Notes: generated from the sequence alone by a model not told the origin. Positions 32,462 to 41,245 are shown, numbered from the stretch's first letter. The stretch: 64,000 nucleotides of DNA from Prauserella flavalba (GCF_003202235.1 NZ_MASU01000005.1:1302001-1366000); one strand, 5' to 3'. Program-made: numbers and translations.

Positions 32462-33877
32462 TCACGCTCCGGCGATCGTGACACCGAAGACCTCCAGCAC
32501 CGTGTACACGGCGAGCAGGAAGATGCCGATGCTGCTGACGACGAACGCCGCGGTGAGCCACCGGTTGCGCCGGAAGCGAGGGTCGACCTCGAGGGTGCGC
32601 AGCCGCCACACGGCGACGAGCACCGCGAGCAGGAAGATGCCGGTCGCGATCGCGCCGATCTGCATCATCACCAGCGGCGACTGGACGAACAGGAACATGA
32701 GCAGCCAGAGCACCGGAAGGCAGACGGTGAGGATCCGCAGGATCCGCGCCCGGACCTTGACGTCGTGCCAGTCGATCACTCCCAGCAGGCCGAGGGTGTT
32801 GGTCCACAGCCGTGGAACCGCGGCCGCGGAGGCGATGTTGGTGGAGAACAGCACCACGATCGCCCCGAACAGGAACAGGGTCTCCGCCCACGGGCCCAGT
32901 GTGTCGGTGTAGATCCGGGACACCGTGGTGATCACGGCGTTACCCTCGGGCACGAGGTTCTGCGGATGCAGCACGCTGGCGCCGACCACGTAGAACGACA
33001 GGGTGGTGACCGTGCAGATGAGCCAGGACACGAACACGTCCAGCTGCATCACCTTGATCCAGCCCTCGGCGCGCCGGGCCCGCTCCTCGCTGCCGTCGTC
33101 GGGGCCGGTCCAGCGCGCGTAGCCCTTCTCGAGGCACCAGTACGTGTAGTTGGTCATGTCGTCGGCGCCGACCCCCGTCGAGCCGAACATCGCGACCGCG
33201 AGCCCGACGGTGCCCGCCGGGATCGCGAAGCTCAGCCCGTCGGCGAAGTCCCCGGGGCTGTAGGCGAACGGCGTGAACGGCAGCACCAGCACGATCGCCA
33301 CGGTGCTGAGCGTGAAGATCGCGACCGACCACGTGGTGAGCGCCTCGACCACGCTGTAGCGGTTGCTGCGCAACAGCCCGATCGTCAGCGCCGTGATGAC
33401 GACCGCCCACGTGGCGAGCGAGCCGCTGCTCAGCGGCTCTCCCACGATCGGCCACAGGATCGAGCACGCGGCGGCGGTGCCGCCGATGACGCCGCCGCGC
33501 TGGAAGTTCTTGGCGAGGTCGAGCCCGATCCACAGCCAGTTGATCCAGCCCATGCGGCCGATCCTCGGCGGGACGGTGCTGTAGCCGGCGAGCGCGGTCT
33601 TGCCGTTGAGGATGGCCCAGCGGGCGAGCTCCATCTGCACCCACACCTTGACGGTGGCGCCGACGATCACCATCCACAGCAGGACGAATCCCGCGCGGGC
33701 CCCGAGCGAGGTCGTGACGATCAGCTCGCCCGAGCCCACCACGGACGCGGTGAGGATGATGCCCGGCCCCAGGTAACGCAGCCTGCCGCGCAGCGTCGTC
33801 GGCGCCTCCTTGACGTCCTCGGCTCGCAGCCGGTAGGCGTCCTCGAGCTCCGCGCTGGGCACCTCTTGGGTTGACAT
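32462..33877 (-). CDS. Nramp-fold transporter lacking the canonical metal site
   Basis: A 471-residue membrane protein of the Nramp superfamily, with about 11-12 helices and a long polar N-terminus. The TM1 region RLRYLGPGIILTASVVGSGE aligns with the GPG..DPGN block of MntH, but the metal-binding DPGN is replaced by VGSG (47-50). In TM6 the MPHN motif is replaced by MFGSTGVGADDM (230-241). The Asp, Asn and Met ligands for Mn/Fe are therefore absent, so calling it a manganese transporter would be unsafe. It sits inside the sugar-acid operon, 47 bp behind the aldolase, so it may carry the organic acid or a different cation (inference). ATG 33877 with AAAGGAAGAC upstream. Confidence 0.8.
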   Translation of the reverse strand: MSTQEVPSAELEDAYRLRAEDVKEAPTTLRGRLRYLGPGIILTASVVGSGELIVTTSLGARAGFVLLWMVIVGATVKVWVQMELARWAILNGKTALAGYSTVPPRIGRMGWINWLWIGLDLAKNFQRGGVIGGTAAACSILWPIVGEPLSSGSLATWAVVITALTIGLLRSNRYSVVEALTTWSVAIFTLSTVAIVLVLPFTPFAYSPGDFADGLSFAIPAGTVGLAVAMFGSTGVGADDMTNYTYWCLEKGYARWTGPDDGSEERARRAEGWIKVMQLDVFVSWLICTVTTLSFYVVGASVLHPQNLVPEGNAVITTVSRIYTDTLGPWAETLFLFGAIVVLFSTNIASAAAVPRLWTNTLGLLGVIDWHDVKVRARILRILTVCLPVLWLLMFLFVQSPLVMMQIGAIATGIFLLAVLVAVWRLRTLEVDPRFRRNRWLTAAFVVSSIGIFLLAVYTVLEVFGVTIAGA

Positions 33878-33924
33878 GGGAAGTCTTCCTTTCGACTCGG
33901 CGTCGTTGCCGGTGTCCGCCGCCG

Positions 33925-34542
33925 TCAGCGGGTGGCGGCGAGGAGGCGGCGGGCCTCGGCCCTGAGCGCGTCCTGGTCGGCCGGATCGCCGAGCAGCTGA
34001 ACGCCGACCCCGACGCCCGCGCACCCCTCGGCCAGGCACTCGCGCGCGAGGTCGGCCCCGACCCCGCCGGTGGCCAGCAGCGGCACCTCGGGCAGCGGGC
34101 CCTTGAGCTGCCGGATGTAGCCGGCCCCCACCGGGCCGATCGGGAAGACCTTCACCAGGTCGGCGCCGAGGCGCGTGGCGTGGACGATCTCCGTGGGCGT
34201 GAACGCGCCCGGCACCACGCCGAGGCCGAGCGCCTTGGCCCGTGCGATCACGGCCTCGTCCACGTGCGGGCAGACGATGAACGTCGCGCCCGCGTCGGCG
34301 GCCCGCGAGACGTCGTCGGCGGTCATCACGGTCCCCGCGCCGATGGGGGCCTCGTGGCCGTACTTCTCGGCCAGCGCCGTGATGGCGGCGAACGGCTCCC
34401 CACCGTTGAGGGTCACCTCGAACAGCCGGATGCCCTCCTCGCGGAGCAGTTCGGTCAGCTCGAGGCACTGCCCCGCGGACTGCCCCCGGTAGATCACCAT
34501 CGCGCGGTGCTCCAGCACCCGGCTCAGCAGGTCGTTGGTCAT
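33925..34542 (-). CDS. KDPG/KDPGal-type 2-keto-3-deoxy-aldonate aldolase
   Basis: A 205-residue class I aldolase of the Eda/DgoA family. LFEVTLNGGEPFAAI carries the catalytic Glu, GAGTVMTADDV is the phosphate-loop region, and GADLVKVFPIGPVGAGYI carries the Schiff-base Lys followed by the conserved FP. GGVGADLARECLAEG closes the barrel. It splits a 2-keto-3-deoxy-(6-phospho)aldonate into pyruvate and an aldehyde. No sugar kinase is in this operon, so the substrate may be unphosphorylated or phosphorylated elsewhere. Twenty bp separate it from the dehydratase gene; ATG 34542 after GAGAGGACCGACC. Confidence 0.86.
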   Translation of the reverse strand: MTNDLLSRVLEHRAMVIYRGQSAGQCLELTELLREEGIRLFEVTLNGGEPFAAITALAEKYGHEAPIGAGTVMTADDVSRAADAGATFIVCPHVDEAVIARAKALGLGVVPGAFTPTEIVHATRLGADLVKVFPIGPVGAGYIRQLKGPLPEVPLLATGGVGADLARECLAEGCAGVGVGVQLLGDPADQDALRAEARRLLAATR

Positions 34543-34562
34543 GGTCGGTCCTCTCTCGAGAG

Positions 34563-36296
34563 TCAGAGGTGCCTGCGGGGCACGGCGTGTCCCCGCCTGC
34601 CCACCAGGAAGTCGAAGTCGGCGCCCGTGTCGGCCTGGCGGACGTGCTCGCGGTACAGCCACGCGTAGCCGGAACCGGTGTTCTCCGCCTGCGTCAGTTC
34701 GGCCGCGCGGCGGCGCAGCTCGTCCTCGGGCACGTCCATGTCGATGCGGCGGGCGGGGACGTCGAGCGTCACCCGGTCGCCGGTGCGCAGCAGCGCCAGC
34801 GGGCCGCCCGCGGCGGCCTCCGGCGCCACGTGCAGCACCACCGTCCCGTACGAGGTGCCGCTCATCCGGCCGTCCGTGATCCGGACCATGTCGCGGACAC
34901 CGGCGTCGAGCAGCTTCTTCGGGATGGCCAGGTTGCCGATCTCGGGCATGCCGGGATATCCGGACGGGCCCGCGTTGCGCACCACGAGCACGGTCGAGGC
35001 GTCCACCGGCAGGTCGGGCGAGTCGGCCTGCGCGTGGTATTCCTCGATCGTGTCGAACACGAGCGCCGTCCCGGTGTGCCGCACCAGTTCCCCGGACGCC
35101 GCGGACACCTTGATCACCGCACCGTCGGGAGCGAGGTTGCCCCGCAGCACCGCGGTGTGGTTCCCGGCCTCGCGCAGCGGCTCCGCGCGGGTGTGGATCA
35201 CGCCGGTGTTCCAGTTCTCGGCGTCGGCGCAGTTCTCGCCGATGCTGCGGCCCGTGACGGTGGCCGCGTCGGTGTGCAGCAGCTCGCCCAGCTCCTTGAT
35301 CACGGCGGGCAGGCCGCCCGCGTAGGCGAAGTCCTCCATCAGGAACCGGCCGGACGGGAGCAGGTCCACCAGCAGCGGGACCGTCGCGGCGAGGGTGTCG
35401 AAGTCGTCGAGGGAGAGCTCCACCTCGGCGCGGCCCGCGATCGCGAGCAGGTGCACCACGGCGTTGGTGGAACCGCCGATGGCCGCGTTGACCCGGATGG
35501 CGTTCTCGAACGAACGGCGGTCCAGAATGGACGACGGCGTGAGCCCTTCCTCCACCATCGCCACGATCCGGCTGCCCGCCTCCTCGGCGATGCGGTGCCT
35601 GCGGGCGTCGACGGCGGGGATCGCGGCGCTCCCGGGCAGCGAGAGGCCGAGCGCCTCGGCGAGGCACGCCATCGTCGACGCGGTGCCCATCGTGGTGCAG
35701 TGCCCCGCGCTGCGGGAGAGACACGCCTCGGCCGTGGTGAAGTCGGCCTGGCTCATCCGGCCCGCGCGTACCTCTTCGCTGAACTGCCACACGTGGGTGC
35801 CCGAACCGGCGTCGCAGCCGCGGAACTTGCCGTTGAGCATCGGGCCGCCGGTCACCATCACCGCGGGCAGGTCGGCGCTCAGTGCACCCATCAGCTGTGC
35901 GGGCACGGTCTTGTCGCAGCCGCCGAGCAGCACGACCCCGTCGAGCGGGTTGGCGCGCAGGGTTTCCTCGACGTCCATCGCCATGAGGTTGCGGAACAGC
36001 ATCGCCGAGGGCCGCATGAGCGTCTCGCCGAGCGAGATCGTCGGGAACTCCAGCGGGGTCCCGCCCGCCATCAGCACGCCGCGCTTGACCGCCTCGGCCA
36101 CCTGGCGCAGATGCGCGTTGCAGGGCGCCAGGTCCGACCAGCTGTTGCAGATGCCGATCACCGGCCTGCCGTCGAACATCGACCCCGAGTAGCCCTGGTT
36201 GTACATCTTCGAGCGGTGGACGAAGCCGAGCTTGCCGTCGAGGCCGAACCACGCGGCGCTGCGCCGGGGAGAAACGTCGTTGTCTGGATGCATCAT
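34563..36296 (-). CDS. IlvD/Edd family sugar-acid (aldonate) dehydratase
   Basis: A 577-residue Fe-S dehydratase. Cluster cysteines are in GICNSWSDLAPCNAHL and LLGGCDKTVPAQL; the Lys of DKT is the one carbamylated in the family. AIGGSTNAVVHLLAIAGRA and ITDGRMSGTSYGTVVLH are active-site blocks. NSWSDLAPCN is closer to the pentonate/hexonate dehydratases (L-arabinonate, D-xylonate, D-galactonate) than to valine-pathway IlvD. It makes a 2-keto-3-deoxy acid for the adjacent aldolase. Two adjacent ATG codons (36296, 36293) are possible starts; GGAG lies 5 bases before the second. Promoter and CATGCAA motifs lie immediately upstream. Confidence 0.87.
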   Translation of the reverse strand: MMHPDNDVSPRRSAAWFGLDGKLGFVHRSKMYNQGYSGSMFDGRPVIGICNSWSDLAPCNAHLRQVAEAVKRGVLMAGGTPLEFPTISLGETLMRPSAMLFRNLMAMDVEETLRANPLDGVVLLGGCDKTVPAQLMGALSADLPAVMVTGGPMLNGKFRGCDAGSGTHVWQFSEEVRAGRMSQADFTTAEACLSRSAGHCTTMGTASTMACLAEALGLSLPGSAAIPAVDARRHRIAEEAGSRIVAMVEEGLTPSSILDRRSFENAIRVNAAIGGSTNAVVHLLAIAGRAEVELSLDDFDTLAATVPLLVDLLPSGRFLMEDFAYAGGLPAVIKELGELLHTDAATVTGRSIGENCADAENWNTGVIHTRAEPLREAGNHTAVLRGNLAPDGAVIKVSAASGELVRHTGTALVFDTIEEYHAQADSPDLPVDASTVLVVRNAGPSGYPGMPEIGNLAIPKKLLDAGVRDMVRITDGRMSGTSYGTVVLHVAPEAAAGGPLALLRTGDRVTLDVPARRIDMDVPEDELRRRAAELTQAENTGSGYAWLYREHVRQADTGADFDFLVGRRGHAVPRRHL

Positions 36297-36318
36297 CGCT
36301 CCACAGTAAGGGCACATC

Positions 36319-36369
36319 TGCATGCAAAGCAGATCTGCAGCATAGATATTCTCGAAGTTACATGCAATG
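36319..36369. promoter_or_regulatory. CATGCAA operator motifs upstream of the dehydratase gene
   Basis: CTGCATGCAAAG (36319-36330) and GTTACATGCAATG (36357-36369) share CATGCAA with a third site, GTTTACATGCAAAC (38223-38236), next to the GntR start. A perfect GCAGATCTGC palindrome lies between the first two. The gap is AT-rich relative to its flanks and starts a second transcription unit inside the sugar-acid cluster. FadR-type GntR from 37546-38214 is the expected ligand. Confidence 0.55.
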
Positions 36370-36406
36370 TGCGAGCAGAAGGAGCCCGCGGGGGAACCAC
36401 CGCCGG

Positions 36407-37549
36407 TCAGGTGTGCGAGGGCGCGGCCACCTCGGTCTCGGTCACCGCGGCGACCGCCTGCTCGTCCAACCGCACGCCGAGGCCCGGCAGCCCGGGCAGG
36501 TCGAGCATGCCCCGCTCGGGCACGGGAGGACCGGCGAGCAGCGGGTCGCGCAGCGGGTTGTCCCTGACGTCGTATTCGATGCCGGCCACCGCCTCCGCCA
36601 TCGCGGCGAGCTGCAGCGTCGCGGCGAAGGCCACCGCGCCGCCGTACAGGTGCGGCAGCACGGACTTGCCGTGTGCCTCGGCGAGCGCGCAGACCGCGAG
36701 CGCCTCGGTGAGCCCGCCGGTCTTGGCGAGATCCGGTTGCAGCACCGCGATCGCTGGCGACGCCGCGAAGTCGCGGAACTCCCCGGCGCCGTAGAGGTTC
36801 TCCCCCGTCGCGATGGGCAGGCCGGTGCGCCGGTGCAGCTCTTCGAGCCCGGCGAGCGGGTTGCCGCGCACGGGCTCCTCGATCCACTCCACGCCCGCGT
36901 CCCGCAGCAGCGGTGCCATCGCGACGGCCTCGGCCACGTCCCACGCCTGGTTGGCGTCGGCGTAGAGGGTCACGCCGGGCCCGACCGCCTCGCGCGCCTG
37001 CGCCAGGTTCCGCTCGTCCTTGGCCCTGCCGAAGCCGAGCTTGACCTTCACGGCCGTGTGCCCGGCCTCGACGCACTCGTGCGCCTTCTCGCCGACGTCC
37101 TCGGGTCCGAGGCTGCTGGCGTAGACGGGGATCCGGTCGCGGACGCGGCCGCCTGCGAGGGTGCTCACCGCGGCCCCGGCCCGCAGGCCCGCGAGGTCCC
37201 ACAGCGCGAGGTCCGCGCCGCTGATCGCCTGCCGGATCGGCCCCGGGGCTCCCCACTGCCTGCCGAGCGGGTCCAGCCGCGCGCACAGCCGCCGGTGCAG
37301 CGCCGAGATCCTGGTGGCGTCCTCGCCGAGCAGCAGCGGGAACACGCCGTCGCGCAAGGTCGCGACGCGCTCCTCCGCGGCCCACGGCGGATAGTTGATC
37401 CAGCTCTCGCCCCGGCCGGTGAGACCGTCCTCCGTGGACACCTCCACCAGCACGATCGACCGGTCGCGCAGCGGCGAGAACGACATCGCGATCCCGTCGT
37501 TCACCGGTGCGCGCAGCACCCGCAGGCGGGCATCGACGATCCGCGTCAC
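36407..37549 (-). CDS. Enolase-superfamily (mandelate racemase type) sugar-acid dehydratase
   Basis: A 380-residue enolase-superfamily protein. The N-terminal capping domain is followed by a barrel with the Lys pair HTAVKVKLGFG, metal ligands in LYADANQAW, EWIEEPV and ATGENLYG, and LQPDLAKTGGLTEAL on the sixth strand. HLYGGAVAFAA supplies a late His. These are residues of the MLE/MR group; galactonate-type dehydratases are the best functional guess given the operon. GTG 37549 overlaps the GntR stop as GTGA. The presence of both an enolase-type and an IlvD-type dehydratase suggests two entry substrates or two epimers. Confidence 0.83.
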   Translation of the reverse strand: MTRIVDARLRVLRAPVNDGIAMSFSPLRDRSIVLVEVSTEDGLTGRGESWINYPPWAAEERVATLRDGVFPLLLGEDATRISALHRRLCARLDPLGRQWGAPGPIRQAISGADLALWDLAGLRAGAAVSTLAGGRVRDRIPVYASSLGPEDVGEKAHECVEAGHTAVKVKLGFGRAKDERNLAQAREAVGPGVTLYADANQAWDVAEAVAMAPLLRDAGVEWIEEPVRGNPLAGLEELHRRTGLPIATGENLYGAGEFRDFAASPAIAVLQPDLAKTGGLTEALAVCALAEAHGKSVLPHLYGGAVAFAATLQLAAMAEAVAGIEYDVRDNPLRDPLLAGPPVPERGMLDLPGLPGLGVRLDEQAVAAVTETEVAAPSHT

Positions 37550-38214
37550 TCCCCGCCCTCCAGCTGCCGCGACAGCACGCTGCGCAGGCGGAAGATGTGC
37601 GCCCTGGCCGCCTGTTCCGCCGCGACGGCGTCGCCGGACTCGATGGCCGTGAGGATCGCGCGGTGGTCGTCGATGGCCTGCCTCGGGCCCGCCGTCACCG
37701 TGGTGGTGCGCATGGCCAGCCGGACCTGGGTCTGCACGTCGTCGAGCAGCCGGATGACCTCGGGGTTCCCGGCGGCCTCCCGGATGAGCCGGTGAAAGCG
37801 CAGGTCCGCCTCGGTACTCGCGGCGAGGTCGGCGGTGCGCATCGCGGCCTCGTGCTCGTCGAGCGCCTCCTTCAGCGCGCGCACGAGCTTGCGGCCGGCG
37901 TTCTCGACGGCCAGCCGTGCCGCGAGCCCTTCCAGCACCTCGCGGATCTCGTAGATCGAGACGAGCTCGGCGAGGCCGACGCTCGCGACCACTGCTCCCC
38001 GGCGCGGCTCCTCCCTGGCGAGCCGTTCCTGGACGAGCCGGAGCACCGCGTCCCGCACCGGGCTCCGGCTGACGTCGAGCGACTCGGCGAGCGCGGGCAC
38101 ACTGAGCCGCGCGCCCGGGGCCAGCTCGCCGGTGAAGATCATCTCGCGCAGGCGCTCGTAGACCGCGTCGGCGACCCTGGTCCGGGCCGCGGTCTTCTCG
38201 TTCACTCCGACCAT
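37546..38214 (-). CDS. GntR family (FadR/FCD) regulator of the sugar-acid operon
   Basis: A 222-residue FCD-type GntR. The winged helix covers RVADAVYERLREMIFTGELA and LSVPALAESLDVSRSPVRDA. The FCD ligand domain (about 90-215) contains DLRFHRLIREAAGNPEV and the late IDDHRAILTAI metal histidine. ATG 38214 is chosen because further upstream codons fall in the operator. It heads the operon, with the enolase gene overlapping as GTGA. Its probable binding site GTTTACATGCAAAC is 9 bp upstream of the start, and like motifs precede the IlvD-type gene. Confidence 0.87.
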   Translation of the reverse strand: MVGVNEKTAARTRVADAVYERLREMIFTGELAPGARLSVPALAESLDVSRSPVRDAVLRLVQERLAREEPRRGAVVASVGLAELVSIYEIREVLEGLAARLAVENAGRKLVRALKEALDEHEAAMRTADLAASTEADLRFHRLIREAAGNPEVIRLLDDVQTQVRLAMRTTTVTAGPRQAIDDHRAILTAIESGDAVAAEQAARAHIFRLRSVLSRQLEGGE

Positions 38215-38222
38215 GTCCGGCA

Positions 38223-38236
38223 GTTTACATGCAAAC
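38223..38236. promoter_or_regulatory. Autoregulatory GntR operator
   Basis: GTTTACATGCAAAC is a near-perfect palindrome (reverse complement GTTTGCATGTAAAC). It sits 9 bp before the GntR start, in the only 30 bp between this gene and the amidohydrolase stop. It shares CATGCAA with the sites at 36319-36369. Confidence 0.6.
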
Positions 38237-38244
38237 ACCCACGA

Positions 38245-39771
38245 TTACATTCCCGGTGCTACGGGCGCCGGTTCGCCGGACCAGCGGTGCACGCCGACGT
38301 CCTCGGCGGCGCAGGCCCGGTACATCCGCTCGAACGCCTCGTGGAAGACGGTGTTCTCCCGCTCCACACGGTCCTGTTCGGCCTGGATGCCGGGCAGCCG
38401 CTCCCGCAGCTCGGCCAGCAGCGCGTCCTCGTCGACGGTCGTGACCCGTCCGTCCTCCACCACGAGCTCGCCCCCGATCATGACCTGCCGCAGCGAGCTG
38501 CCGTTCTCCGAGTACACCAGCTGCAGGTCGAGCCTGTTGCGCGGCGTGAACGCGAGCGTGCTGAGGTCGTAGACGAGCAGGTCGGCCTTCTTGCCCACCT
38601 CCAGCGAGCCGACGTCGGGATGCAGCCGCGCGCTGCGGGCACCGCCGAGTGTCGCGGCGCGCAGTACCTCGTCCGCGGTCGGCCAGGTCTCGTGGCCGGG
38701 CCCGGTCACCTTGTGCAGCAACGCGGCGGCCTTGATCACCTCGGGCAGCCGAGGCGTGTCGCTGCTGGAGCAACCGTCCGAACCGAGACCGAGGGTCACC
38801 CCGGCGTCGTGGTAGCGGCGCCACGGCGCGATGCCGGAGCCCAGTTTCAGGTTGGACACCGGGTTGTGCGAGACGCACACGTCGTACTCGGCGAGGGTGT
38901 CGATGTCGGCGTCGGTGGCCCAGATTCCGTGCGCGAGCGTGGTGTTCGCGGACAGCGCGCCGATCCGGCGCAGGTGCTCGACCAGCGTCGTGCCGTAGAA
39001 CTCGCGACCGGTCACCGCCTGCGTCTTGGTCTCCAGCACGTGGATGTGGCATTCGGCGTCGTGCTCCAGCGCGAGCTCGGTCGCCCCGGCGAGCAGGTCG
39101 TCGGTGCAGCGCTGCGGTCCGGACGGCGCGAGCATGTACCGCAGCCTGCCCCCGGCCCTGCCCGCGTACCGGCGGAACGCCTCCGCGCTGAAGTCCAGGT
39201 ACTCCCCCGCGCTCAGCAGGGGCGCCGAACGGACTCGCTCCGCCACCTCGGACGGCAGCCACTGCGCGGCATACGGCACGGTGTCGATGAACGGCCGGTT
39301 GATGACGTGGCCGGAGATGTTGGCCCGGACGCCGACCGTGTCGTAGGCGTCGAACACGGCGTCCAGCTGGGCGAAGTCCTGGCTCGGCGTCTCCAGCACG
39401 TCGTCCACGAGCGTGGTGACGCCGGAGCGCACCGACTCCACGGCGAACAGCAGACTCCGCAGGCGCACCAGGTCCGGCGGCAGCGGTGCCGCGCCGAGGA
39501 TCGGGTACGAGTACAGCATCCACAGCTCGAGCGGCAGGTTGTCGTAGCGGCCCTTCGCGAGATACTCCCACGAGTGCGTGTGAGCGTTGACGAAACCCGG
39601 GCACACCAGCCGATCGCGTCCATTGAGGACGGTGTCGGTGTCGCGGAGGGTCACGCTCGCGCCGATCTCGGCGATCAGCCCGTCCTCGATCCGGATGCTG
39701 CGCGTGACGGGCGTGCTTCCCGTCGCCGCGTCCATCGTGATGACCTCCGCGTCGCGGATGACGATGGCCAT
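38245..39771 (-). CDS. Amidohydrolase (aminohydrolase/deaminase subgroup, AtzB/TrzN/MTA-deaminase-like)
   Basis: A 508-residue metal-dependent amidohydrolase. Metal and catalytic motifs in order: VNAHTHSWEYL (HxH), AECHIHVLETK (strand 5), TTLAHGIWATDADID (strand 6) and GLGSDGCSSSDTPRLPEV (strand 8 Asp). The C-terminal beta-sandwich returns in SLEVGKKADLLVYDLSTL. This mononuclear subgroup removes amino or chloro groups from nucleobases and s-triazines. It is 9 bp behind a cytosine-type permease, so an imported amino-heterocycle is the likely substrate. The cyanuric acid operon in the same window makes an aminotriazine tempting but unproven. ATG 39771. Confidence 0.8.
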   Translation of the reverse strand: MAIVIRDAEVITMDAATGSTPVTRSIRIEDGLIAEIGASVTLRDTDTVLNGRDRLVCPGFVNAHTHSWEYLAKGRYDNLPLELWMLYSYPILGAAPLPPDLVRLRSLLFAVESVRSGVTTLVDDVLETPSQDFAQLDAVFDAYDTVGVRANISGHVINRPFIDTVPYAAQWLPSEVAERVRSAPLLSAGEYLDFSAEAFRRYAGRAGGRLRYMLAPSGPQRCTDDLLAGATELALEHDAECHIHVLETKTQAVTGREFYGTTLVEHLRRIGALSANTTLAHGIWATDADIDTLAEYDVCVSHNPVSNLKLGSGIAPWRRYHDAGVTLGLGSDGCSSSDTPRLPEVIKAAALLHKVTGPGHETWPTADEVLRAATLGGARSARLHPDVGSLEVGKKADLLVYDLSTLAFTPRNRLDLQLVYSENGSSLRQVMIGGELVVEDGRVTTVDEDALLAELRERLPGIQAEQDRVERENTVFHEAFERMYRACAAEDVGVHRWSGEPAPVAPGM

Positions 39772-39780
39772 GACCGTCTC

Positions 39781-41079
39781 CTACCTGCCTTCCCGCGTGG
39801 GGCGCCCGGCCAGCCCCCGCAGAGCCGGGGCCAGCAGCATGGCGACGACGATTCCCTGTACGGCAGGGATTCCGGCGTCGAAGGTGGCACCCGCGATGGC
39901 GACCGCGGTGCCGCCGAGGTAGGCCAGCAGACCCGGCCAGCACACCAGCGGGACGGAGGCGAGGTCCGTGCCCGGGTCGCGCCGCCTCCACACGAACACG
40001 AACGTGCCGATGATGGCTCCGCCCAGCGGCGGGATGAGCACGCCGAGCACGGTGAGGAACGCCGTCAGCGCGTCGGCGATCCCGGTGATCGCCATGGCGA
40101 TGCCGATCGCGACACCGCCGATGACGAAGGGCCGCTTGTCCGGCTTGCCGGTCAGCTCCGCGCCGGCGACCCCGAACGCGTACGCCGCGTTGTCGTTGGT
40201 GGTCCACAGGTTCGCGATGATCAGGAACACGGCGACGCCCACCGAGCCCATGAGCATGAGGACGTTGGCGAAGTCGGGTTCGCCGTAGCCGATCGCGCCG
40301 ACACCGCCGAAGAAGAACATGGCCGCCTGCACGAGCAGGATGGTGCACGCGGTGATGACGAACGCGGGCCTGCCTCCACTGGCGAAGCGGGTCCAGTTGC
40401 CGATCTGGGTGCCGCCGCTGATGAAGGTGCCGATCATCAGGGTCAGCGCGACCCCCACGCTCGTGTCGCCGGTGCCGGCGTGGTCGAACAGCCCATCCCA
40501 GCCGCCCGCCTCACCGACGGCCGATACGGAGATCCACACGCACAGCGCCGTCATCAGCGGCACGGAGATCCAGGAGAGGAACTCGATACCCCGGAAGCCC
40601 TTGTAGGCGGTGACGGCCATCGCGACACCGCCCACCACGGCGATCGGCCAGGTGGTCTGCCAGCCGAACGCGCCGCCGAGGAGGGTCGCGAGCACGCCGA
40701 TGGTGATGCCGTACCAACCGACCTGGGTGCCGCCCAGCAGGACCGACGCCCATTTGCCGCCCAGCTTGCCGAGCACGAGCCGCGAGAGCAGGACCGTGGT
40801 CAGCCCGGTGCGGGCGCTCGCGACGCCCATGGTCGCGATGTAGCAGGCCAGCACGAGCGCCGCGGCCACGGCGAGGCCGAGGAACTGGGCGAAGGCGAAG
40901 TCCACGGCGACCTGGCCGCCGGTGACCATCGTGGGCGTGAAGAAACCGAACCCGGCGATGACGACCGCCACGGAGGCGACGCCCTTGCGTTCGGCGATGG
41001 GGACGCGGTCGAGCGGGTAGTCCCTGTCGATGGGCGACGGCGGCGCGGACGCGGGACGGGCAGGGGGCACTGCTGTCAC
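39781..41079 (-). CDS. codB: NCS1-family cytosine permease-like transporter
   Basis: A 432-residue CodB-type transporter with about 12 helices. VAVVIAGFGFFTPTMVTGGQ, GTFISGGTQIGNWTRFASGG (the conserved NCS1 loop) and NLWTTNDNAAYAFGVAGAEL match cytosine permease. GTG 41079. It is upstream of the amidohydrolase with a 9-bp gap, the codBA-like arrangement in which permease and deaminase are paired. The PucR gene is divergent and likely controls the pair. Substrate could be cytosine or another amino-heterocycle. Confidence 0.83.
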   Translation of the reverse strand: MTAVPPARPASAPPSPIDRDYPLDRVPIAERKGVASVAVVIAGFGFFTPTMVTGGQVAVDFAFAQFLGLAVAAALVLACYIATMGVASARTGLTTVLLSRLVLGKLGGKWASVLLGGTQVGWYGITIGVLATLLGGAFGWQTTWPIAVVGGVAMAVTAYKGFRGIEFLSWISVPLMTALCVWISVSAVGEAGGWDGLFDHAGTGDTSVGVALTLMIGTFISGGTQIGNWTRFASGGRPAFVITACTILLVQAAMFFFGGVGAIGYGEPDFANVLMLMGSVGVAVFLIIANLWTTNDNAAYAFGVAGAELTGKPDKRPFVIGGVAIGIAMAITGIADALTAFLTVLGVLIPPLGGAIIGTFVFVWRRRDPGTDLASVPLVCWPGLLAYLGGTAVAIAGATFDAGIPAVQGIVVAMLLAPALRGLAGRPTREGR

Positions 41080-41227
41080 GGTGGTTCCTCGGCGGTGATG
41101 AGGGGGCTGGGGAGGGCCGGACCCGCGTCGGCGCGGATGGCGATCTTCGGATTAAAGGACCAGACCGGTGCCGGTGGGAAGCCCCGCGCCGGCGATGTGG
41201 CGGACCTGTACCGCCGGAAAGCCCTGC

Positions 41228-41245
41228 GGTGTCCGATCGCACACC
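41228..41245. promoter_or_regulatory. Candidate PucR operator in the codB/pucR intergenic region
   Basis: The 232-bp divergent gap (41080-41311) holds GGTGT-ccgatcgc-ACACC (41228-41245), flanked outward by GCG and CCGC. A longer-range inverted pair GGCGATGT (41191-41198) / ACATCGCC (41254-41261) surrounds it. Nested symmetry centred near 41230 suggests the control site. TAGCCT 10 bases before the PucR ATG may be its -10. No gene is seen in the gap. Confidence 0.4.

Noticed and set aside
32462-33877. Annotation of the Nramp-fold protein as a manganese transporter MntH
   Set aside because: Both metal-binding motifs (DPGN and MPHN) are missing, so the usual label is not supported.
34563-36296. 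Valine/isoleucine pathway dihydroxy-acid dehydratase IlvD
   Set aside because: The NSWSDLAPCN motif, operon with a KDPG-type aldolase and semialdehyde dehydrogenase, and a dedicated GntR indicate a sugar-acid dehydratase.
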